This document shows, piece by piece, positions 1 to 6,130 of a stretch of 9,955 bases of DNA. A program made the position numbers and the translations under genes. The DNA comes from ZC4RG30 sp031424095 (GTDB taxonomy: Bacteria; Pseudomonadota; Gammaproteobacteria; Steroidobacterales; Steroidobacteraceae). The notes under the pieces were generated by a model. That model saw only the letters and a list, made by a program, of their open reading frames with translations, made no database searches and was not told the origin of the DNA. The stretch is from the NCBI GenBank assembly GCA_031424095.1, contig JANPGU010000169.1:1-9955 (forward strand), written 5' to 3'. The stretch's first letter is position 1; each line of letters opens with the position of its first letter.

Positions 1-1390
1 GCCCACGGTGACGGGCGAAGCACAGATCCAGGGAGATCCGGCGGCGGCGCTGGCAAGCGCCGCGACTGTGGTCGAAGCCGAGTATGAAATGCCCTTCCAG
101 GGTCATTCGGCCATTGGTCCGGCACACGCGCTGGCGGATCCTTCCAACGGACAGATGACCATCTATTCCAATGACATGAAGGCCTATGGACTGCGCAATG
201 GAGTAGCTAAGTTTCTCGACCTGCCGCGCGACCAGGTGCGCGTGGTGTACATGGATGGTCCGCAGGTGTACGGCCGTACGGCGGCCGACGACGCGGGTTT
301 CGAAGCGGCGTTCCTGGCGCACGAACTCGGCCGCCCGGTGCGCATGCAGTGGATGCGCGCTGAAGAATCGGCGTGGGACACCAAGGGCCCGCCCTATGTC
401 TTCAAGCTGCGTGGCGCGCTCGATGCGAACGGCAAGGTTGTGGCACTGGAATACGACGCCTGCGCTGCGGACCACAATCACCTGGGGTACAACGAACCGG
501 ACACGGTGCTGGTAGCGCAGCTCATGGGACGCCGTCCCGAACGCCCGGCAAGAGGCAACGCCGAAGCGCCCACCGCGATGTACGCCATCGCCAACCGCCG
601 CACGACCACCCGTGTCGTCGCACTGCCGCAGGTCTGGGAAACACCGCTGCGCACTGGCAACCTGCGCGACCCGAATGGCCCGCAGGTCACCTTCGCCTTC
701 GAGTCGTTCATCGATGAACTGGCCGCGGCCTCCCGGGCCGATCCGGTGCAGTTCCGGCTGGACCTGATGGCCGGATCCACGGAAGACGCCGTGTTCCGCA
801 AATCGCGGTCGCTGGCCGTGGTGCGCGCAGCGGCTAAAGCCTATGGCTGGGACGAACGCCACTCACCCAGACCCCGCACCCGCTCTGCGTCAGGCAAGGT
901 GCTGGCAGGAAGAGGCATTGCTTACACCTATCGCAGCAACACCATTGCGGCGGTCATCGCGGAGGTCGAGGTGAATCGTGACACCGGCCGCGTCTGGGTC
1001 AAGCGTCTGGTGTGTGCGCATGACTGCGGGCTTGTGATCAATCCCGAGGGACTGCGCCATACCGTCGAGTGCGGCATGCTGCATGGGCTGAGCCGTGCGC
1101 TGTGGGAAGAGGTGCAGTTCGACCAGGAGAAAGTCACCAGCGTCGACTGGGCCACCTATCCCAGCTTGCGGCATTCCGACACACCGGCGGCCATCGACAT
1201 CGTGCTGGTCAACGGCGACCCGATCCCGGGCCGTCCCGACCTTGCGCCTTACGGCGCTGGTGAGACCAGCCACAAGCCATTGATCGCTGCGGTGGCAAAC
1301 GCCATCTATGACGCAACCGGAGTGCGCCTGCGCCGTGCGCCGTTCAGGAGTGAGCGGGTCCTTGCCGCGCTGCAGGCAGCGCAGGTCTAG
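1..1390 (+). CDS. Xanthine dehydrogenase-family molybdopterin-binding subunit, nicotinate dehydrogenase B-like (5' end missing)
   Basis: C-terminal part (about 460 residues) of a molybdenum hydroxylase large subunit; the frame is open to the left edge, so the GTG at position 8 is not a real start. These enzymes hydroxylate aromatic N-heterocycles or aldehydes using water, passing electrons through a [2Fe-2S] partner. Counting residues from position 8, I see the YGRTAADDAGFEAAFLA segment (about 89-105), which resembles the pterin-binding YG.NGADD stretch of NicB-type subunits. It is followed by GRPVRMQWMRAEES, a HDCGLVINPEGLRH segment near 338-351, and GAGETSHKPL near 416-425. Its Glu419 (codon 1262-1264) sits where the family's catalytic glutamate lies. 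The protein stops shortly after this motif and has no C-terminal cytochrome c domain, unlike P. putida NicB. The small subunit is not in the window. Substrate is undetermined; nicotinate is only the closest resemblance. It converges on the DUF1415 gene 26 nt away. Confidence 0.9.
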   Translation, partial: PTVTGEAQIQGDPAAALASAATVVEAEYEMPFQGHSAIGPAHALADPSNGQMTIYSNDMKAYGLRNGVAKFLDLPRDQVRVVYMDGPQVYGRTAADDAGFEAAFLAHELGRPVRMQWMRAEESAWDTKGPPYVFKLRGALDANGKVVALEYDACAADHNHLGYNEPDTVLVAQLMGRRPERPARGNAEAPTAMYAIANRRTTTRVVALPQVWETPLRTGNLRDPNGPQVTFAFESFIDELAAASRADPVQFRLDLMAGSTEDAVFRKSRSLAVVRAAAKAYGWDERHSPRPRTRSASGKVLAGRGIAYTYRSNTIAAVIAEVEVNRDTGRVWVKRLVCAHDCGLVINPEGLRHTVECGMLHGLSRALWEEVQFDQEKVTSVDWATYPSLRHSDTPAAIDIVLVNGDPIPGRPDLAPYGAGETSHKPLIAAVANAIYDATGVRLRRAPFRSERVLAALQAAQV

Positions 1391-1414
1391 GGCGCCGACG
1401 GCAATCCGGCGCGG
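1391..1414. terminator. Possible bidirectional terminator hairpin between convergent genes
   Basis: The 26-nt gap between two convergent stop codons contains a GC-only inverted repeat, GCGCCG (1392-1397) and CGGCGC (1407-1412), with a 9-nt loop. The position suits a shared terminator. There is no clear T-run on either side, so it may only be a short stem in GC-rich sequence. Confidence 0.3.
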
Positions 1415-1416
1415 TC

Positions 1417-1989
1417 TTACTTGGCCGCTGCTGCGTCCGCCCTGCACTGCGCCTGCAGTGTAGCTACGCCTTCCGCACCTAGCGCCTGCAGGGTGCGTAT
1501 GTTCTTTTCATAGATCACTTCAGCCAGCGGGAATGCCGCCACTGCCCGATCCACGCTGTCTTCGCGCAGCAGATGCAGCGTAGGATACGGCGACCGGTTG
1601 GTGGCGTTGGTCACGTCCTCGGCCCTGGTGCCGGCAAACTGGAACTGCGGGTGAAAGCTTGCCACCTGCAGCACGCCATCCAGTTTCAGTTCCACCAGCA
1701 GTCCATCGGCCGCGGCCAGGAATTCGTTGTAGTCGAGAAAGTCGTTCAGCACCTGCGGATGGATGAGCAGGGTGGTATCGATATCGGCCGGATCGGCGGC
1801 GTTCAGGCGCTGCATTTCTTTGCGCAACTCGATCAGCAGCGCCTCCGCGGAAGTTGCTTCGCTGACGGCATAGCGGATCTGGTTTCGGGTCTGGACGGCC
1901 TTGGCAAAGGGACACAGGTTCAAACCGATCACTGCCCGGTCGACCCACGCTCGGGTCTCGACCAGTGCTTTTTCCGGAGGAGGATTCAT
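1417..1989 (-). CDS. DUF1415 family protein
   Basis: A 190-residue soluble protein of the DUF1415 family, whose function is unknown. Recognisable family blocks, in order: VIGLNLCPFAKAV with Cys26 (about 20-32), the acidic HPQVLNDFLDYNEF block (77-90), GVLQVASFHPQFQFAGT (105-121) and NRSPYPTLHLLRE (131-143). The conserved Cys, His and aromatic residues suggest a ligand or metal site, but that is inference. I chose the ATG at 1989 because the first family block follows at the usual distance. A TTG at 2028 in the same frame would add 13 unconserved residues. No good Shine-Dalgarno precedes the ATG. A 20-codon reading frame with a strong ribosome site ends on it (ATGA overlap), so translation may be coupled. 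It lies 75 nt behind the radical SAM gene in the same direction and may share its SOS-controlled transcript. Confidence 0.9.
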   Translation of the reverse strand: MNPPPEKALVETRAWVDRAVIGLNLCPFAKAVQTRNQIRYAVSEATSAEALLIELRKEMQRLNAADPADIDTTLLIHPQVLNDFLDYNEFLAAADGLLVELKLDGVLQVASFHPQFQFAGTRAEDVTNATNRSPYPTLHLLREDSVDRAVAAFPLAEVIYEKNIRTLQALGAEGVATLQAQCRADAAAAK

Positions 1990-2048
1990 TCGCGTATGTG
2001 AACGGTTGTGCCGGCGGATTGCAACCAATGCGCCATGCCGCGCAGCAT
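1986..2048 (-). CDS. Possible 20-residue leader ORF coupled to DUF1415
   Basis: A short frame, MLRGMAHWLQSAGTTVHIRE, starts at ATG 2048 (a GTG codon directly precedes it). Its TGA stop overlaps the DUF1415 ATG as ATGA. GGGGGAG (complement of 2059-2065) lies about 10 nt ahead and overlaps the stop codon of the radical SAM gene. It has no recognisable homology. The strong ribosome site and exact overlap are the only support. It could be a coupling peptide that delivers ribosomes to DUF1415, or chance. Confidence 0.25.
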   Translation of the reverse strand: MLRGMAHWLQSAGTTVHIRE

Positions 2049-2064
2049 CACCCGCAGGCTCCCC

Positions 2065-3144
2065 CTAGAACCCTAGCCCCATCTGACCGCCGGTCTCAGG
2101 CGGTCGAAACAGGTTGGTAGCCAGGCGGATGCCACGACCGGTATCCAGCCCCAGGCGGCGACAGGCCAGCTGAAAGCGGTCGCGCAGCAGCTGCGCCCAG
2201 ACGCCGGCACCGCGCATGCGCGCACCAAACTCGGAACTGTTGTCCTTGCCGTCACGCATGTCCTGCACCAGTGACATCACATGTGCAGCCCGGTCGGGCA
2301 TGTGCACCGCCAGCCATTCGCGGAACAGGTCTTTCACTTCCAGTGGCAGGCGCAGCATGACGTAGCCCGCGTGGGTTGCGCCGGCGTCAGCAGACCTTTC
2401 CAGGATCGACTCCAGCTCGCTGTCATTGACAGCGGGAATGATGGGCGCGGCAAGCACCGCCACCGGCACATTCGCGGCGCGCAACGCGCGGATCGCATGC
2501 AGGCGCGCTGCGGATGCCGCCGACCGCGGCTCGAGTTTTCTCTTCAGTTCGGCATCGAAGGTGGTCATGCTGAAGATCACCTGTACCAGTCCCTGCTCCG
2601 CCATCGGTGCGAGCAGGTCGAGATCGCGCAGCAACATCGTGCTGCGTGTGGTGATGGCGACGGGATGACGCGCTTCCGCCAGTACTTCGAGAATGGATCT
2701 CGTGACGCGCAATTGCCGTTCCACCGGCTGGTAAGGGTCGGTGTTGGAACCCAACATGATGTGGCGGCATTCATACGCTGGCCTCGCCAGCTCGTGCCGC
2801 AGCAGCATTGCGGCTTCTGGCTTGTAGGTCAGCCGCGTCTCGAAATCGATTCCCGCCGACCAGCCCAGATAGGCATGGGTCGGACGCGCATAGCAGAACA
2901 CACAGCCGTGCTCGCAGCCCCGATAGGGATTGATGGACTGGTCGAAATGGATGTCGGGCGAATCGTTGCGGGCGATGATGCTGCGGCTGGCGTCGATCCG
3001 CAGTTCGGTGGCGACGCTTGCGGGAGTTGCGTCCTGATACCAGCCGTCGTCGATAATTTCAGTGCGCTGGCTGTCGAAGCGGTTGGCCGGGTTCCCGAGC
3101 GCACCCCTGCCCTTGAAGCCTGACGGCGGAACCTGCATGGCCAT
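2065..3144 (-). CDS. PA0069-family radical SAM protein
   Basis: A 359-residue radical SAM protein related to the spore photoproduct lyase-like group (COG1533). The N-terminal FKGRGALGNPANRF block (10-23) is typical of PA0069-type proteins. The [4Fe-4S]/SAM motif is CEHGCVFC, with Cys77, Cys81 and Cys84 in CX3CX2C spacing, followed by YARPTHAYLGW. A later HIMLGSNTDPYQPVE segment and the NVPVAVLAAPIIPAVND segment belong to the TIM barrel. The reaction is unknown; the distant kinship with DNA photoproduct lyases makes nucleic acid repair an attractive guess. The start is ATG 3144 or, two codons later, ATG 3138; the KGRG block excludes later starts. There is no clear Shine-Dalgarno, because a LexA operator ends only 4 nt upstream. 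DUF1415 follows on the same strand. I recall that PA0069 itself is among the P. aeruginosa LexA-controlled genes, which fits this operator. Confidence 0.93.
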   Translation of the reverse strand: MAMQVPPSGFKGRGALGNPANRFDSQRTEIIDDGWYQDATPASVATELRIDASRSIIARNDSPDIHFDQSINPYRGCEHGCVFCYARPTHAYLGWSAGIDFETRLTYKPEAAMLLRHELARPAYECRHIMLGSNTDPYQPVERQLRVTRSILEVLAEARHPVAITTRSTMLLRDLDLLAPMAEQGLVQVIFSMTTFDAELKRKLEPRSAASAARLHAIRALRAANVPVAVLAAPIIPAVNDSELESILERSADAGATHAGYVMLRLPLEVKDLFREWLAVHMPDRAAHVMSLVQDMRDGKDNSSEFGARMRGAGVWAQLLRDRFQLACRRLGLDTGRGIRLATNLFRPPETGGQMGLGF

Positions 3145-3148
3145 CCCG

Positions 3149-3170
3149 GTACTGTATATTCATACAGTAC
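3149..3170 (-). promoter_or_regulatory. LexA operator (SOS box) of the radical SAM gene
   Basis: Two perfect 9-bp half-sites, GTACTGTAT (3149-3157) and ATACAGTAC (3162-3170), are separated by ATTC. The core CTGTATATTCATACAG matches the classic CTGT-N8-ACAG LexA consensus, and the flanking TA bases are also right. It lies 4 nt ahead of the radical SAM ATG. It also spans the last codons and TGA stop (3160-3162) of the upstream DUF4126 gene, so coding sequence and operator are shared. Confidence 0.87.
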
Positions 3171-3179
3171 GACGTGCAA
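3151..3179 (-). promoter_or_regulatory. Candidate promoter under the LexA box
   Basis: On the minus strand, TTGCAC (complement of 3174-3179) and TACAGT (complement of 3151-3156) are 17 nt apart and could be -35 and -10 elements. The -10 lies inside the operator, as expected for LexA repression. The predicted transcript start would fall at about the ATG at 3144, giving a leaderless or very short-leader mRNA. The -35 match is poor, so this is tentative. Confidence 0.3.
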
Positions 3180-3729
3180 GGCGCCTGATCCTGCGGAAAA
3201 CCAGCAGAAGGGCCAGCGCCACCAGCAGCAGGGCCGCCATGGGCATCAGCAGGGCGAGGATCGACAGCAGCAGCGAGCCACCCAGCTCGCCGGTGGACAC
3301 CACCGGATTGGCGAGTCCTCCGGTGGCAAGCGTCGATTTCGCGCGCAGCAGCGAAGTCAGCCCCTGCGTGACGCCGGCTGCTCCTCCGCCAGCGATGACC
3401 GCCGTGGTCCACTTGATCAACGGTGGCAGATCCCACAGCGGCGCCGCCACCAGCATCGTGCCGGCGATTACCGCCAGTGGCGCTGCGATGGCATCGAGCA
3501 GGTTGTCCACGCCGGGGATGTAGTACGCAGCGATTTCCGCGGCTGCCGCCACCGCCAGCATGGCGATGGCGGTGGCGCTGCCCAGCCAGCCAAATGCGGC
3601 CGGCAATTCCATCCACCCGAACTTCGCCGCCACGGCGACCACCAGCAGCGGCACGAACACCCTGAAACCCACGGCCGCGGCCAGCGATACGCCCAGTGCC
3701 GCAGCCAGCAGATATTCAGGCAGTGACAA
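3160..3729 (-). CDS. DUF4126 family membrane protein
   Basis: About 189 residues, mostly hydrophobic, matching the DUF4126 family of predicted integral membrane proteins of unknown function. Family features are GVSLAAAVGFRVFVPLLVVA near the N terminus, EIAAYYIPGVDNLLDAIAAPLAV in the middle, IAGGGAAGVTQG, and TGGLANPVVS before the last membrane segments. The tail is basic (RRIRRLARR), suggesting a cytoplasmic C terminus. No ATG is available near the natural beginning; I chose TTG 3729, 8 nt after the stop codon of the SnoaL-like gene, with a weak AAGAAG ribosome site overlapping that gene's end. CTG 3723 is an alternative. A GTG/ATG start further upstream (for example at 3834) would run 97 nt into the SnoaL gene and add an unconserved polar stretch. 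Its last codons lie inside the LexA operator of the next gene. Confidence 0.85.
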   Translation of the reverse strand: MSLPEYLLAAALGVSLAAAVGFRVFVPLLVVAVAAKFGWMELPAAFGWLGSATAIAMLAVAAAAEIAAYYIPGVDNLLDAIAAPLAVIAGTMLVAAPLWDLPPLIKWTTAVIAGGGAAGVTQGLTSLLRAKSTLATGGLANPVVSTGELGGSLLLSILALLMPMAALLLVALALLLVFRRIRRLARRTV

Positions 3730-3737
3730 CGGCCGCG

Positions 3738-4271
3738 CTACTTCTTGCGCGGATCCTTCTCGCCAAGGCCGGGATAGAACACGCCACGGTTGTTGCGCGA
3801 CTCGTTGTACACCTTGCGCTTCTTGAACAGCCATTTGCCGTTCACACGCACCATATCGTCTTCGTAGTGCCCGAAGTACAGCAGCTGCACATCGTTCTGC
3901 GGCGTGCTGTTGGTCAATGCAAACCAGTAGGCAGTGGTCTTGGCCGTGTCACCCTTCACATCGATGACGTGATTGATGATCTGATGCCGCGTACGTGGTC
4001 GCGACGTTGCGCCTTCCGGAATGTTCACCGGCCGCCCACCGCCGAAACCTGACATGGCCTTGCGGATCGCGGCCTTGCCGTGCTCTATCCCGTTCACCCA
4101 GTCCAGCACCCCATCTTCCGCCCAGGTGGACATGACGGTTTCGATGTCACCGGCATCCACCGCAACCATGTATTTGTTGGAAAGATTCTCGATTTCGGCA
4201 CGGTCATCGGCATAACCCGCCCAGGCCAGTGGCATGAATGCCAGCAGCGCACCAATGATCAGCTTTTTCAT
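3738..4271 (-). CDS. Exported SnoaL-like (NTF2-fold) protein
   Basis: A 177-residue protein with a Sec signal peptide (KKLIIGALLAFMPLAWA, likely cut after Ala18), followed by one SnoaL-like domain of the NTF2 fold (about 25-157). Family landmarks are KYMVAVDAGDIETVMSTWAED (33-53), HGKAAIRKAM (64-73), TRHQIINHVIDVKGDTA (94-110), GHYEDDMVRVNGKW (134-147) and KKRKVY (150-155). Asp39 and His96 occupy places where related dehydratases and cyclases carry catalytic residues, but activity is not assured. The C-terminal tail is basic. The ATG overlaps the stop of the quinohemoprotein gene (ATGA), and a GGAG ribosome site (complement of 4277-4280) lies 5 nt upstream, so translation is coupled. Being periplasmic and coupled to a periplasmic dehydrogenase, it may act on the same substrate or its product. 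Confidence 0.88.
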   Translation of the reverse strand: MKKLIIGALLAFMPLAWAGYADDRAEIENLSNKYMVAVDAGDIETVMSTWAEDGVLDWVNGIEHGKAAIRKAMSGFGGGRPVNIPEGATSRPRTRHQIINHVIDVKGDTAKTTAYWFALTNSTPQNDVQLLYFGHYEDDMVRVNGKWLFKKRKVYNESRNNRGVFYPGLGEKDPRKK

Positions 4272-6094
4272 GGCAACTCCTCATGTACCCAGGTGGCAAC
4301 GTCAATCACGCTCTTCTCATCCAGCAGATCCGGAAACAGCTTCGGCATCGGCGCTTTCGGATTCTTGATGTAGGCGATGGTCGCCGCAAGATCGCGGCGC
4401 GCCTGCAGATTCTGCAGCTTGTGGTCGGCAAGCATGTTGCCGTCAGCACCGTGGCAGGACTGGCACACCTGACCATACAGCCGGGCACCACTGCCGCCGG
4501 CAGCGCGCGCGCCAGTCACATTCAGTGACGTTGCGGGTGTTGCCGGATCCAGTGCCATGATCACGACGCTGGGCATGCCGATGTCGCCAAAAGCATTGCG
4601 AGAGATGTTGCCGGCCGCGAATGCCACGTATTGCCGGCCGCCGACTTCATAGGTCACCACGCCACCGGCCATCGCGCCGCCGGCCTGCGCCTTGTGCACG
4701 ATGGCGCCGGTCCTGCTGTCGAAGACCAGGAAATTGCCGCCGAGATCGCCGGCGAATGTCACACCGCCTGCAGTCGGAGTAATGCCTGCAACCACGGGTT
4801 TGTCGGCGTGATACTTCCAGCGCACTGCGCCAGTGTCGCGATCCAGTGCGGTGATCCAGCCGGTGGCCGGACCATCCGGTTCCACCGTGCCGCCGAAGCT
4901 CGCTGCGCCGGGGGAATATTTCGTCTCGCCCAGCTTCACGATGAAGCAGATGTCGACGGCACCCACGATGAGATTGTTGTTCAGCCGGTCCAGCGCCGGC
5001 CCATTCCATTCCACCCCGCCGGCATAGCCGGGACAAAGGCGCGACCCTGAGGCAGAAGGTTCCTTGTGGATCTGTTCGACGGTGGTTACGGGAGTGCGGA
5101 ACACGCGCTTGTGCGTGTCGCGGTCGACGACCGTGACATAGCCGTCCTTGCCGCCAATGGCCATGTAGTCGTGGGCACCATTGGTGCGATAGAGCACCGG
5201 CGCAGCCACCAGGTCCAGGTCCATCCAGTCGCCGGGAGAAACCTGGTGCCACCATTTCAGAGCCCCGGTGCGTGCATCGAGCACGACGATGGAATTGGTG
5301 AACAGGTTGTCGCCGGGTCGATAAGCCTTGTCGATATCCGGCCAGGGATTGCCAACCGGCACGAACAGTTCGCCCGTGGTCACGTCCAGCGACATCGCGC
5401 CCCACACACCGCCGCCACCGGTCTTCGCGGTCCCGGGCTTCTTCCAGGTTTCGGCGCCGGTCTCACTGCCCATCGGCACGGTATTGAAACGCCACAGTTC
5501 CTTGCCGGTCGCCGCATCGAGGGCCAGCACCCTGCCGCGCACCCCCAATTCACTGCCACCGATGCCCATGTACACCACGCCCTGCCAGGCCAGTGGCGCC
5601 GCGGAGGTATTCTCGCCAAGCTGCGGCACGGCCAGCACACTCTTCCACAACAGTCGGCCAGTGAGCGCATCGAGCGCGATCAGGCGGCCATCACAGGTGC
5701 CACGGAACAGGCGGTTGTCGAGCAACGCTACGCCTCGACTGGATCCGCCGCAATTTTCTTCTTCGGCGCGATATTCGAACTTCCAGCGCAAGGCGCAGGT
5801 GGTGGCATCCAGCGCGACGGTTTCGCGTGGAGTGCCCGTATAGATGGTATCGCCCTGCACGATGAGCCCACCATGAAAGGACCCCGGACCATCGATCTGC
5901 ACCCGGCAGACCTGGCCCAGCCGCGCCGCATTGGCGACGGTAATCTGCTTCAGCGGCGAGTAGCGCTGGCCGTGCAGACCCTTGTTGTAGCTCAGCCATT
6001 CCCCGCCCGGCGCCGCATCCTGCCCCAGCGCCGCAGCCATTGGCATGAACAGGCAAACCAGAGCCACGACCCGGTTTCGCATGTGAGTTCTCAT
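4268..6094 (-). CDS. PQQ-dependent quinohemoprotein dehydrogenase with C-terminal cytochrome c
   Basis: A periplasmic enzyme of about 608 residues that should oxidise an alcohol or related substrate with PQQ and pass electrons through a fused heme c. Numbering from ATG 6094: signal peptide ending near 25 (ALVCLFMPMAAALG), then a quinoprotein beta-propeller with repeated LDA.TG..LW motifs. Metal and PQQ residues by motif are Glu182 (GSELGVRG), Asn249 (VGNPWPD) and catalytic Asp292 (GDWMDLD). The cytochrome domain has CQSCH (544-548) and a probable Met583 ligand (APMPKLF). Asp294, two residues after the catalytic Asp, is the position that is acidic in lanthanide-dependent relatives. The usual adjacent Cys-Cys pair is replaced by NCGG (Cys115), while several other cysteines are present (63, 100, 134, 354, 383). 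ATG 6082, which begins directly at the signal peptide, is an equally good start. It begins about 37 nt after the ATP-grasp gene. Substrate unknown. Confidence 0.92.
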   Translation of the reverse strand: MRTHMRNRVVALVCLFMPMAAALGQDAAPGGEWLSYNKGLHGQRYSPLKQITVANAARLGQVCRVQIDGPGSFHGGLIVQGDTIYTGTPRETVALDATTCALRWKFEYRAEEENCGGSSRGVALLDNRLFRGTCDGRLIALDALTGRLLWKSVLAVPQLGENTSAAPLAWQGVVYMGIGGSELGVRGRVLALDAATGKELWRFNTVPMGSETGAETWKKPGTAKTGGGGVWGAMSLDVTTGELFVPVGNPWPDIDKAYRPGDNLFTNSIVVLDARTGALKWWHQVSPGDWMDLDLVAAPVLYRTNGAHDYMAIGGKDGYVTVVDRDTHKRVFRTPVTTVEQIHKEPSASGSRLCPGYAGGVEWNGPALDRLNNNLIVGAVDICFIVKLGETKYSPGAASFGGTVEPDGPATGWITALDRDTGAVRWKYHADKPVVAGITPTAGGVTFAGDLGGNFLVFDSRTGAIVHKAQAGGAMAGGVVTYEVGGRQYVAFAAGNISRNAFGDIGMPSVVIMALDPATPATSLNVTGARAAGGSGARLYGQVCQSCHGADGNMLADHKLQNLQARRDLAATIAYIKNPKAPMPKLFPDLLDEKSVIDVATWVHEELP

Positions 6095-6130
6095 TCTTGT
6101 CTTTGCAACAGAGCCTAGCACCACCGAACC

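Noticed and set aside
2281..3123. 280-codon + strand frame opposite the radical SAM gene
   Set aside because: The minus strand holds the CX3CX2C motif and family blocks; the + frame is compositionally odd and unrecognisable.
3160..3834. Longer DUF4126 start at 3834
   Set aside because: It would overlap the SnoaL-like gene by 97 nt and add a polar segment unlike the family; the TTG at 3729 fits the first membrane segment.
5066..6118. 350-codon open frame on the + strand opposite the PQQ dehydrogenase
   Set aside because: It lies wholly antisense to a gene with clear PQQ and heme motifs; its His/Gln/Arg-rich translation has no family features. Long antisense frames are common in GC-rich genes.
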